64,000 nucleotides of DNA from Streptomyces sp. SID9727. GTDB lineage: Bacteria > Actinomycetota > Actinomycetes > Streptomycetales > Streptomycetaceae. The DNA lies in the NCBI RefSeq assembly GCF_010550605.1, contig NZ_JAAGNI010000295.1, positions 1 through 64,000 on the forward strand. Direction: 5' to 3'. Below, piece after piece: positions 53,946 through 62,040 of the stretch (position 1 is its first letter; each line of letters begins with the position of its first letter). The translations under genes and the position numbers were made by a program. The notes below the pieces were generated by a model. It saw nothing but the letters and a program-made list of their open reading frames with translations. It was not told where the DNA came from and did no database searches.

Positions 53946-55001
53946 TCAGTTGTCGCGGAGCAGGTGGCCGCTGCGCAGCCGGGCCGCCCGCTGGGCGGCC
54001 CACGACGTGACCGCGAGGATCTCCCGGTCCCCCCCGCCGTTCTGCCGGAAGGCCGCGATGACCTTGTCGTCCACCCGGTAGGAAGCCAGGGCGGTGAGCA
54101 GCGCGAGGGTGCCCGCCGGTCGGTCGGCCGGCGGCAGTTCCCGCAGCGGTGCGTCCAGCCAGGCCCGGCCGAGGCCGGGGTCGCCGCCGTCCCAGCGGGC
54201 CAGTTCGGCGGCCACCAGGTCCCGGACCGGCTCCGGCACGAGTTCGGCCGCTGTCAGCTCGACGGCCGCCGTACTGCGGGCCAGCGCCGTGGCGATCCGC
54301 GGATCGGCCGCCGCCCAGCCCAGGTCCGCCGGCAGCGGTGCGTCGGGCAGGAGGGACAGTGACGTCCCTGCTCGGGGTCCAGCCCGGACGGAGCTGCGCA
54401 TCAGGCCGGTCAGCACCCGCAGCACGGGGCCCACCGCCCGGTCCGGGGCGTGCGGCGGCAGCGGTTGCGCGCCCAGGAAGACGTTGACCATCCGGTTGAG
54501 GTACTGGAGGCAGAGCGCCGTACCGGCCAGCTCCGGTACCAGTTCGGGTGCGAACGGGGGCCTGCCCGTCGAGCTGATCCACGTCGTCAACTGGTGCGGC
54601 GCCGTCCCCGCGCCGCCGTTCGGTCCTGCCTTCACGCCCCGCCCGGAGGAAGTGGGCCGGGCGGCCAGGGAGTTGTGCATCGTGGAATGCATGGTGGTGC
54701 AGAAGGGGCACTGGTTGTCCCGGGACACGGCGGCGGCCACCGCTTCCTTCGCGGCCCGCGGCACCAGCCCGTCGACCAGCATGGTCTCGCGCAGTGTCAT
54801 CCAGGAAGCCGCGAGCAGTTCCGGCACCGGGGCGTGCAGGGCGACGGGCGGGGCGAGCACCCCGAAGTCCTGCTCGAGCTCCCGGTAGACCCGGGCGGTG
54901 TCGCCGGTCGCCTCGCCGAACTGCACGGTCGCGATGTGCCGGACCTGGAGCAGGGACAGCCTCCTGAGCGGCGACTGGACGAGTAGTCTCGGGTCCTTCA
55001 T
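53946..55001 (-). CDS. AhpD-like/carboxymuconolactone decarboxylase-fold protein (large form)
   Basis: 351 residues, about twice a usual AhpD. The N-terminal half (about 20-180) has the alkylhydroperoxidase signature: Cys98, Cys101 and His105 in DNQCPFCTTMHS, preceded by PRAAKEAVAAAV. The C-terminal half (about 190-340) is a weaker, degenerate copy with a DPRIATALARSTAAVE helix and no Cys pair. Such proteins act on peroxides or on dienone-like intermediates. A 50-residue Gly/Pro-rich linker follows the catalytic motif. It is separated from the SDR gene by a MITE-like repeat. GGAGCGGACGC precedes the ATG. Could be a tailoring or protective function for the enediyne locus. Confidence 0.8.
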   Translation of the reverse strand: MKDPRLLVQSPLRRLSLLQVRHIATVQFGEATGDTARVYRELEQDFGVLAPPVALHAPVPELLAASWMTLRETMLVDGLVPRAAKEAVAAAVSRDNQCPFCTTMHSTMHNSLAARPTSSGRGVKAGPNGGAGTAPHQLTTWISSTGRPPFAPELVPELAGTALCLQYLNRMVNVFLGAQPLPPHAPDRAVGPVLRVLTGLMRSSVRAGPRAGTSLSLLPDAPLPADLGWAAADPRIATALARSTAAVELTAAELVPEPVRDLVAAELARWDGGDPGLGRAWLDAPLRELPPADRPAGTLALLTALASYRVDDKVIAAFRQNGGGDREILAVTSWAAQRAARLRSGHLLRDN

Positions 55002-55447
55002 GCGTCCGCTCCGGGATCCCGACCGGTGACGTCGCGCCCCGGTGGCTCCGCGTGGCCTTCAAACATCGGTGGCACTTCCCTCAGCTCCTCGGCGGATGTC
55101 CTTCGGTGCGCCAGTCAATCGTCACACCGATGCGGGGTTCCTCCTTCTTCATTCTTGCGGTCTGACGGCCGGCGCCAAACGAGTTGAAGGCGCGGCCTGC
55201 CGTCAGGTTCCGCCTTCGTGTCCGTGAGGCCGCACCACCGGGCCCCGCCGACGTTCCGGGCGGGGCCACGGTGTCGGCACGGCCTAGGGGCTGTCCCGCA
55301 ATTCCCGGCGGGCGCACGACGACAGCTGCGGCACCTCGCCGCGTTGTCGAAACGCCCGAATACGTCCAGTATGCGGGCGCCTCTCCGCCTTGCGATGCAC
55401 CGCATCTGACGCCGCGCGCTGATCCACCGGGAATTGCAAGACAGCCC
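55002..55447. other. Intergenic region containing a MITE-like element
   Basis: 446 bp between the AhpD-like and SDR genes; apart from the repeat at 55283-55452 and the ribosome-binding site of the leftward gene, nothing coding is supported. Confidence 0.5.
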
Positions 55448-55452
55448 TTAGG
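55283..55452. repeat. 170-bp MITE-like element with 29-bp terminal inverted repeats
   Basis: Terminal repeats 55283-55311 and 55424-55452 match at 25 of 29 positions and carry CCTA...GGGCTGTC ends. The interior is non-coding; its CGCCTTGCGATGCACCGCAT segment I recall as common in Streptomyces genomes. The right end overlaps the stop codon (TAA) of the SDR gene. Related in its ends and inner GCTGATCCAC motif to the repeat at 36037-36118. Probably mobilised in trans by a transposase elsewhere. Confidence 0.7.
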
Positions 55453-56326
55453 GGACGGGAAAGAACGCCCGGACGAAGCGTTCGAACATCCTGTCCCCGA
55501 TGGTCCACCGCATCCGCGGCAGCAACCGGGACGGCATCCCGATCCGGTACCTGATCTTCGGGTTGTCGCTGGTCACCGCCTTCTCGATGACCTTCGCCAC
55601 GGTCTCCGCGCGCACCGCCATCCGACCGCGGCCGCTCGGCTTGTCCGTCTCCCGGTAGGCGCCGTGCCAGTCGACGAAGTACCGCCAGAAGTCGTCGTAC
55701 AGACCGCCGCGTTCCTGCCCGGACATCCCGAGGTCGGCGACCGACATCGGGACGAACCCGCCGAGCACCGGGGACGGCTCCACCAGCACGACCTTGATGC
55801 CGAACGCGTCCACCTCCAGGCGCAGCGAGTCGCTGATGGCCTCCAACGCGTGCTTGGTGGCCTGGTAGTAGCCGCGGCCCGGGGTGGCGAACTGACCGAA
55901 GATGGACGACATCATGATCACCCGGCCGCTGCCCCGCGCCCGCATGCCGGGCAGCACGAGCTGGGTGAGCCGGCACAGTCCGAAGAGGTTCGTTTCGAAC
56001 TGGCTGCGGACCTCGTCCATCGGCGTCTCGCCGATGGTGCCGTTGAGGCTGTAGGCGGCGTTGTTGATCAGAGTGCCGACCGAGCCGTGCTCGGCGGTGA
56101 TCTTGTCGACGACGGCCGTCATCGAATCCTCGTCGTTGACATCCAGCGGGAGGACCCGGATGCCCTCGGCCTCCAGCTCGGCCAGTGCCTCGGGCCGCCG
56201 AGCGGTCGCGTAGACCGGCCAGCCGGCGCGGTGAAGCCGCAGTGCCACGGTCTTTCCGGTGCCGGAGGACATGCCGGTGCTCGACGACGCCCCGGTCAGC
56301 AGGATCGCTCGCGAAGGGCTGCTCAC
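55448..56326 (-). CDS. Short-chain dehydrogenase with expanded glycine-rich loop
   Basis: 292 residues. Classical SDR: cofactor loop TGASSSTGMSSGTGK (residues ~11-25), NNAAYS, the catalytic YYQATKHA (YxxxK), and a Pro-Ser after the active site. The glycine loop has an extra STGMSS relative to the usual TGASSGIGK, encoded by two near-identical 18-base units (56252-56269 and 56270-56287). This could alter NAD(P) binding. Its start overlaps the stop of the CMD gene (ATGA). Likely reduces a ketone or acts in detoxification within this gene group. Confidence 0.85.
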   Translation of the reverse strand: MSSPSRAILLTGASSSTGMSSGTGKTVALRLHRAGWPVYATARRPEALAELEAEGIRVLPLDVNDEDSMTAVVDKITAEHGSVGTLINNAAYSLNGTIGETPMDEVRSQFETNLFGLCRLTQLVLPGMRARGSGRVIMMSSIFGQFATPGRGYYQATKHALEAISDSLRLEVDAFGIKVVLVEPSPVLGGFVPMSVADLGMSGQERGGLYDDFWRYFVDWHGAYRETDKPSGRGRMAVRAETVAKVIEKAVTSDNPKIRYRIGMPSRLLPRMRWTIGDRMFERFVRAFFPVP

Positions 56327-56958
56327 CGGGGTTCTGCCAGCCGCTGCTCGGACACCGTGGCGTCCTCCGGCTGCGAGGCGATCCGGCTGCGGGCCACCGA
56401 ATCGCCCAGGCCCAGGCCATCCACCAGGCGGTTGATGAAGGCGAACAGTGAAGCGGTGAACACCGCTTCCAGCATCTCCGCGTTGGTCCAGCCGGCGGCC
56501 TCGGTCCTGGCCCAGTCCTCGTCGGTGACCCGGAACGCGCCCGTGCAGATCTGGGTGACCAGGCGCATGAGTTCCTTGGTGCGCTCGTCGATCGGCAGGT
56601 CCTCCACCGAGGCGGAGCCGGCGATCGCGTCGGTGAGTTCCTGGTCGCCGCCGAACTGGGCCAGGAACCAGTTGTGAGTGCCCACGCAGTACGGGCAGCC
56701 GTTGACCTTGGAGCTCCAGGCGGAGATCATCTCGCGGGTCGCACGCGGCAGCACGCCGTCGTTGAACACGCCGCCGTAGCCGGCGATCACGACCTCCAGC
56801 AGGTCGGGCCGGCTGGACACCAGGCGGAACATGTCCGGCACGAAGGGAATGCCCATCCGGGACTTGATCGCCTCGTACAGCTCGGCGGTCCTGCCCTGGG
56901 CTTCGTCCTCCCCCACCAGAGGTACGCGGACCGTGCTCGGCACATTCGGATCGGTCAT
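56323..56958 (-). CDS. Carboxymuconolactone decarboxylase/AhpD-family protein
   Basis: 211 residues. The AhpD catalytic set is Cys88, Cys91, His95 (NGCPYCVGTH), with PRATREMISAWSS before it. The form fits peroxidase-related enzymes of the CMD superfamily. Start ATG at 56958; stop overlaps the SDR start. A second, larger family member lies at 53946-55001 with the SDR between. The pair is unusual and suggests handling of reactive or peroxide-type intermediates. Confidence 0.88.
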   Translation of the reverse strand: MTDPNVPSTVRVPLVGEDEAQGRTAELYEAIKSRMGIPFVPDMFRLVSSRPDLLEVVIAGYGGVFNDGVLPRATREMISAWSSKVNGCPYCVGTHNWFLAQFGGDQELTDAIAGSASVEDLPIDERTKELMRLVTQICTGAFRVTDEDWARTEAAGWTNAEMLEAVFTASLFAFINRLVDGLGLGDSVARSRIASQPEDATVSEQRLAEPR

Positions 56959-57156
56959 GGGTGAATCGCCTTTTCTTCCGATTGTGGCAGCCGCCCCGCG
57001 AACCAATTCAGAAAAACGGCAATATATCCGGGTCTGTTGTCCGGCGGGTAATTGCGGCGTTGTTTTCTCTCATAGTGGCAGTAAGGGTGACGGCGTCTCG
57101 TCTTTCAAATTGCCCTGCGTGCGCCGGCCGGCGGGCCCTGGGCCAGGACATACGGG

Positions 57157-57191
57157 CGGCCGTTCCGGCGCGGCAGGCGCCGGAACGGCCG
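57157..57191 (-). terminator. Terminator hairpin after the GMC oxidoreductase gene
   Basis: A 15-bp perfect stem (57157-57171 with 57177-57191) just beyond the stop at 57212. Confidence 0.75.
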
Positions 57192-57211
57192 TCGGGGGAG
57201 GCGGGTTCAGT

Positions 57212-58759
57212 TCACTCGGCGCGCAGCCAGTCCGCCAGCCGCTCACCGATCATGATCGAGGTGAGGTTGGTGTTGCAGTTGACGATGCTCGGCATCACCG
57301 AGGCGTCGGCCACGTACAGGCCCTCCACCCCGTGCACTCGCAGCTGTTCGTCCACCACGGCGCCTGTGTCGTCAGCGGTGCCCATACGGGCCGTGCCCAC
57401 CGGGTGGTAGCCGCTGTCCAGGCTCACCTTCACGTACTGCTCGACCATCGCGTCGTTCTCGATGAGCTTGTCGTTCAGCACGATGAAGCCGTCGCCCCGC
57501 GACGCGATCCCCGGGTGGTTGGCCAGCTCCCAGCAGGTCCGGACGCCCTGGACCATCTTCTCCAGATCCCGTTCGGTGGAGAGGAAGTCGAGCTGGATGT
57601 CCGGCCCCGCCGCAGGGTCGGCCGAGGCCAGTCGAAGCCGGCCGACCGACTCCGGCTGCTGGTCCACCACCATCACGCCGAAGATCATCGAAGCGCCGGC
57701 CAGCATCTGGAGCTCGGGGAAGAGCTCCAGGTCGAAGTGGTTGACCATGTAGTACTGCATGTCGTTGAAGTCGGTCGACCCCTTGGCCGTGGTCCGCACC
57801 ATGGACTGCAGGAACGGCACGTTCTCGTCCAGGGCCCCCTCCTCGGGCCGCATGAACACGCCGGTCCGCGGGTGGTCCATCAGGTGGGCGCCGACCCCGG
57901 GCCGGTCCAGCCGGACACCGATCCCGAGCCTGGTCAGGTCGTCGGCCGGGCCGATTCCCGAACGCATCAGCAGTGTCGGGGTGTTGACCGCGCCGGCCGA
58001 CAGGACGACCTTGTGCGCCCGCAGTTCCTCCGGCTGGCCGGAACCGGCCGAGACCAGGACGCCGACGGCGCGGTCGCCCTCGAAGAGCACCTCGTGCACC
58101 AGCGTCCCGCTGCGGATGACCAGGTTCTCCCGCGCCCGTACCTCGCCCGTCAGGTACGCCATCGCCGTCGAGACCCGGAAGCGGGGGTCGCGCCGGTTGG
58201 ACGGGATCGGGCCGATACCGGTCGCCTCGGGGTGGTTGTGGTCGGAGACCTCGGGGAATCCGGCCGCCAGGCTCGCCTCGGTGAAGGCGCGCTGCATGGT
58301 GGTCATCTCGTCCGGCCGGAACCTGCGGATCGGCACCGGGCCGCCCTTGCCGTGGTAGCGGCCCTCGAAGTCCAGGTCGTCCTCCAGCCGGCGGAAGTAC
58401 GGCAGCACCCGCTCGTACGCCCATGCCGGGTTGCCCGCCGCCGCCCACTTGTCGTAGTTCTCGGGCACACCCCGCAGCGCGATGGTGGCGCCGACCGCGG
58501 ACGAGCCGCCGGTGATCTTTCCTCGGGGGAAGAGGATGCGCCGGCCGTCCAGGATCTCCGCGCGGTAGTGCCAGTCGTGCTTGCTCATCGACATGGCGTT
58601 GCCATTGGTGATGTCGTGCGGGATGTCGGCCGGGTCGGGAAAGTCCGGGCCCGCTTCGATGAGGAGCACCGAACGGGCCGGATCCTCGCTCAGCCGGGTC
58701 GCGAGCGCCGCACCCGCGGAGCCCGACCCGACGATGATCGCGTCATACGTGTGCGTCAT
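57212..58759 (-). CDS. GMC-family FAD-dependent oxidoreductase (choline dehydrogenase-like)
   Basis: 515 residues. FAD motif AIIVGSGSAGAALATRLSE at the start, GKITGGSSAVGATIALRG (second GMC signature, with the usual Ile-Asn after Ala replaced), SAGAVNTPTLLMRSGIG, and a C-terminal HPVGTARMGTADDTG plus NCNTNLTSIMIGERLADWL carrying the catalytic His/Asn pair. It oxidises alcohols with FAD. GMC oxidoreductases occur as tailoring enzymes in some enediyne loci. It is divergent from unbV with a 282-bp shared promoter region, so it probably belongs to the cluster (inference). Confidence 0.92.
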   Translation of the reverse strand: MTHTYDAIIVGSGSAGAALATRLSEDPARSVLLIEAGPDFPDPADIPHDITNGNAMSMSKHDWHYRAEILDGRRILFPRGKITGGSSAVGATIALRGVPENYDKWAAAGNPAWAYERVLPYFRRLEDDLDFEGRYHGKGGPVPIRRFRPDEMTTMQRAFTEASLAAGFPEVSDHNHPEATGIGPIPSNRRDPRFRVSTAMAYLTGEVRARENLVIRSGTLVHEVLFEGDRAVGVLVSAGSGQPEELRAHKVVLSAGAVNTPTLLMRSGIGPADDLTRLGIGVRLDRPGVGAHLMDHPRTGVFMRPEEGALDENVPFLQSMVRTTAKGSTDFNDMQYYMVNHFDLELFPELQMLAGASMIFGVMVVDQQPESVGRLRLASADPAAGPDIQLDFLSTERDLEKMVQGVRTCWELANHPGIASRGDGFIVLNDKLIENDAMVEQYVKVSLDSGYHPVGTARMGTADDTGAVVDEQLRVHGVEGLYVADASVMPSIVNCNTNLTSIMIGERLADWLRAE

Positions 58760-58971
58760 GGATTTAAACCTCGCCAGACTGTGATTCGACAGGGTCCGAT
58801 CTCACCCGAGTTTTACAGGCCGCCCGCATCCGGTCTTCTCCGAGACTGCTCGATGACCCGGGCCGTGGATATTCCCCGCACTGAAGGCAAGTGCCCCCTT
58901 CGAACCGTGGCAACGTCAGAGAAGCAGCTCTTGCCGGGGTGGTAGATCCTCAAGTGCCAGGTACTGCGACA

Positions 58972-58987
58972 GTAATTCCGGAATTAC
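58972..58987. promoter_or_regulatory. Perfect 16-bp palindrome in the unbV/GMC divergent promoter region
   Basis: GTAATTCCGGAATTAC, 54 bp upstream of the unbV start. The AT-rich symmetric ends in a high-GC genome are typical of a repressor operator. Confidence 0.6.
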
Positions 58988-59041
58988 CTGCGCAATGACC
59001 TCGGCCAGCCGTTCATTTCTCGTTCACGGGAGGGAATTGGG

Positions 59042-61021
59042 ATGTCGTACCGACAGCGATTCCGCAGGCTCATACCAGGGGTGGTCACGATATTGGTGGC
59101 GACCTCGCTGTTCTTCGTCGTCCGTACATCGGTGTCCGTCGCGGGCGGCGACGAGGCTGCCGCGGCGTACAAGTTCAAGGAAATGCCGATCGCGATGCCG
59201 CCCGGATACGACTCGCAGCCGAAGAAGACGATCCGTGAGGTGAACCCCGCCTACGAGAAGATCCGCGCCTGGATCTCGTCGGTCGGCGCCAGCATCGCGG
59301 TCAACGATGTCACCGGCCACGGACTCGCCAACGGCATGTGCATCGTCGACACCCGTACCGACTCGGTCGTGGTCACCTACACCCCGACCGCGCCTGCCGC
59401 CGACCGGTTCACCCCGTTCCTGCTGGACGGCAAGCCGCTGCCGATGGACGACGCCATGGCACCCACCGGCTGCACCCCCGGCGATTTCAACGGCGACGGC
59501 CGCAACGACTTCCTGGTCACCTACTGGGGGCGCACCCCGGTGCTGTTCCTGGCGAAGTCCGACGCCAGGACCCCGTCCCCGTCCGCGTACGTCCCGCGCG
59601 AAGTCGTCGCCTCGCAGAGCCTCGACGGCAAGTACCACGGGCCGCGGTGGAACACCGACGCCGTCTACGTCGCCGACCTCGACGGCAGCGGCCACCCGTC
59701 GATGATCGTCGGGAACTACTTCCCGGACTCCGACGTGCTCGACCCGAAGGGCCTCAACAACGTCGAGATGAACGACTCGCTGTCCAGCGCGAAGAACGCA
59801 GGCGGTGACCACGTGCTGCGCTGGTACAAGGGCTCGGCCGGCACCAACCCGGACGTCTCCTTCGTCGAGGAGAAGGACGCCATCCCGTACGCCAACTCCA
59901 CCGGCTGGACGCTGGCCATCTCCGGCGCCGACCTGACCGGCTCCGGGCTGCCCGACGTCTACATCGCCAACGACTTCGGCCACGGGCACCTGCTGCACAA
60001 CCGCTCCACCCCCGGCAACATCCGCTTCACGGAGGCCAAGGGCAAGCGCACCGCGACGACCCCGAAGTCGTTCGTGCTCGGCAACGGCTCCTTCAAGGGC
60101 ATGGGGGTCGACTTCGGTGACGTCGACGGCAACGGCAGTTTCGACATGATGGTCAGCAACATCACCGTCGCCTGGGGCCTGGAGGAGAGCAACTTCCTCT
60201 GGGTCAACCAGGCCGACAGCCCGGCCGCCGCGAAGGCCGAACTGCAGGACGGCATCGCCCCCTTCAAGCAGGAGGCGCAGAAGAACGGCGTCGCCTGGAG
60301 CGGCTGGGGCTGGGACGCCAAGATGGGCGACTTCCTCAACAACGGCCAGCAGAACATCCTGCAGGCCACCGGCTTCGTCAAGGGTGACATCGACCGCTGG
60401 CCGTGGCTCCAGGAACTGGCCATGACCAACGACAACCTGCTCTCCAACCCCGAGATGTGGCCGCACGTCGGCCCCGGTGACGACCTGGCCGGCGACGAGG
60501 TGATGGCGTTCTACGCCCGTACGAGCAGCGGCAAGTACGCGAACGTGAGCGAGCAGCTCGGCCTCGACGTCCCGATCCCGACCCGCGCGATCGCCACCGC
60601 CGACACGACCGGCACCGGCGCGCTGGACTTCGCGATAGCGCGCCAGTGGGGCCCTCCGGCCTTCTACGCCAACCAGGCCCCGAAGCTGGGCAAGGACCTG
60701 ACACTGCGGCTGTACCGGCCCGCGCCGGACTCCACCGCCGGAGAGGGGCTGGCCGCGACCGGCTCGCCCGCGTACGGCACCACGGTGAGCATCACCACGC
60801 CGCAGGGGAAGCAGATCGCCCAGCTCGACGGCGGCGGCGGACACGGAGGCTTCCGCAGCTTCGAGGTGCGCTTCGGCCTCGACACCTACACCGGCCCGGT
60901 GGAGGCGCACTTCACGTGGCGCGACAGCGGGGGCGGCCTGCACACCAAGACCCAGCAGCTCTCCGCGGGCAGCCACACCCTCATGCTGACCGACGACATC
61001 CAGGAGGTGACGAGCCGATGA
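59042..61021 (+). CDS. unbV: Enediyne biosynthesis protein UnbV/E4 (FG-GAP repeat, ASPIC/UnbV type)
   Basis: 659 residues. An N-terminal membrane helix or uncleaved signal (about 10-28) is followed by FG-GAP-like repeats with calcium-type loops: DFNGDGRNDF, DLDGSGHPSM, DLTGSGLPDV, DVDGNGSFDM and DTTGTGALDF. The C-terminal ASPIC/UnbV domain (about 550-650) has TVSITTPQGKQ and FEVRFGLDTY. It belongs to the E3/E4/E5 set conserved in enediyne loci and needed for making the enediyne core from the PKS product. First gene of the run E4-E5-PksE; GGAGGGAATT is the ribosome-binding site. E3 (UnbL) is not directly upstream, where it usually sits. Confidence 0.95.
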   Translation: MSYRQRFRRLIPGVVTILVATSLFFVVRTSVSVAGGDEAAAAYKFKEMPIAMPPGYDSQPKKTIREVNPAYEKIRAWISSVGASIAVNDVTGHGLANGMCIVDTRTDSVVVTYTPTAPAADRFTPFLLDGKPLPMDDAMAPTGCTPGDFNGDGRNDFLVTYWGRTPVLFLAKSDARTPSPSAYVPREVVASQSLDGKYHGPRWNTDAVYVADLDGSGHPSMIVGNYFPDSDVLDPKGLNNVEMNDSLSSAKNAGGDHVLRWYKGSAGTNPDVSFVEEKDAIPYANSTGWTLAISGADLTGSGLPDVYIANDFGHGHLLHNRSTPGNIRFTEAKGKRTATTPKSFVLGNGSFKGMGVDFGDVDGNGSFDMMVSNITVAWGLEESNFLWVNQADSPAAAKAELQDGIAPFKQEAQKNGVAWSGWGWDAKMGDFLNNGQQNILQATGFVKGDIDRWPWLQELAMTNDNLLSNPEMWPHVGPGDDLAGDEVMAFYARTSSGKYANVSEQLGLDVPIPTRAIATADTTGTGALDFAIARQWGPPAFYANQAPKLGKDLTLRLYRPAPDSTAGEGLAATGSPAYGTTVSITTPQGKQIAQLDGGGGHGGFRSFEVRFGLDTYTGPVEAHFTWRDSGGGLHTKTQQLSAGSHTLMLTDDIQEVTSR

Positions 61022-62040
61022 CCGACAACAACCGTTCCCGGACTGTCAACGCGGCTCCGCACGCCGCCCAACCCCCCGCCGGGAAGAAGAAGCCCAACCG
61101 GGACCCCCGCTACCTGGCACTGCGCAACTTCGCCATCTCCATGAGCGTGTTCAACGTCCTGGGCTACACCCTGCTCGGTTTCGAGCAGCCCTGGCTGTGG
61201 CCGATCATCTGCGCGCCGTTCGCCTACGCGGTGGAGATGGTGCTGGAGGTGATCAGCGCCTGGGCCCAGAAGCGGCGTGCCCGCTTCCTGGGCGGCGGGT
61301 TCCGCAGGGTGTACGAGTTCCTGCTGCCCGCCCACATCACCGCGCTCGCGGTGAACATGCTGCTCTACGCCAACGACCTGCTGCTGCCCATCCTGCTCGG
61401 TGTCTTCATCGGCGTGGCCGGCAAGCACGTCCTCCAGGCACCGGTCAACGGCCGCATGCGGCACTACATGAACCCGTCCAACTTCGGCATCACCGTCTCG
61501 CTGCTCATGTTCGGCTCCTGGATCAGCATCGCCCCGCCGTACGAGTTCACCGAGAACGCGAACACGTTCTTCCGGGTCGGCATCCCGCTCGTCATCGCCA
61601 CCGCCGGCACGGTCATCAACGCCATGCTGACCAAGCGGATCCCGCTGATCGTCGGCTGGCTCGGCGCCTTCGTCATCCAAGCGGTGCTGCGCCACTTCAT
61701 ATGGGACGTGGCGATCTGGTCCGCGCTCGGACCCATGAGCGGTGTCGCCTTCGTGCTCTTCACCAACTACATGATCACCGACCCCGGAACCACCCCCTCG
61801 AAGGGGCGCAACCAGTTCATGTTCGGCTCCTCGGTCGCCATGGTCTACGGGCTGCTGATGGTCTTCAACGTCGTGTACACCCTCTTTTTCGCCACCACGA
61901 TCGTGTGTGCCGTCCGCGGTATCGGCTGGTGGGTCGCCCACGGCCTGCAACGGCGCCGGGGCAACGACGCGACCAGCGGCACGGTGGCGCAACCCGCAGA
62001 GCCACAGCGCCTGGCCGGCAACGAGGCGGTGGCGGCATGA
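61018..62040 (+). CDS. unbU: Enediyne biosynthesis protein UnbU/E5 (membrane protein)
   Basis: 340 residues with a ~30-residue basic N terminus, about seven to eight membrane helices, and a Gln/Ala-rich tail. Family motifs: LRNFAISMSVFNVLGYTLLG, NPSNFGITVSLLMFG and NYMITDPGTTPSKGRNQFMFG. The last two resemble the NqrB/RnfD flavin-carrying membrane subunits (ITDPxTxP and NPS), hinting at an electron-transfer function (inference). Conserved in enediyne loci together with E4 and PksE. ATGA overlaps on both sides couple it to unbV and pksE. Confidence 0.95.
   Translation: MTDNNRSRTVNAAPHAAQPPAGKKKPNRDPRYLALRNFAISMSVFNVLGYTLLGFEQPWLWPIICAPFAYAVEMVLEVISAWAQKRRARFLGGGFRRVYEFLLPAHITALAVNMLLYANDLLLPILLGVFIGVAGKHVLQAPVNGRMRHYMNPSNFGITVSLLMFGSWISIAPPYEFTENANTFFRVGIPLVIATAGTVINAMLTKRIPLIVGWLGAFVIQAVLRHFIWDVAIWSALGPMSGVAFVLFTNYMITDPGTTPSKGRNQFMFGSSVAMVYGLLMVFNVVYTLFFATTIVCAVRGIGWWVAHGLQRRRGNDATSGTVAQPAEPQRLAGNEAVAA

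Noticed and set aside
55283..55452. CRISPR-like or tRNA-like structure at the MITE-like repeat
   Set aside because: Only one inverted-repeat unit is present, without spacers or a cloverleaf.
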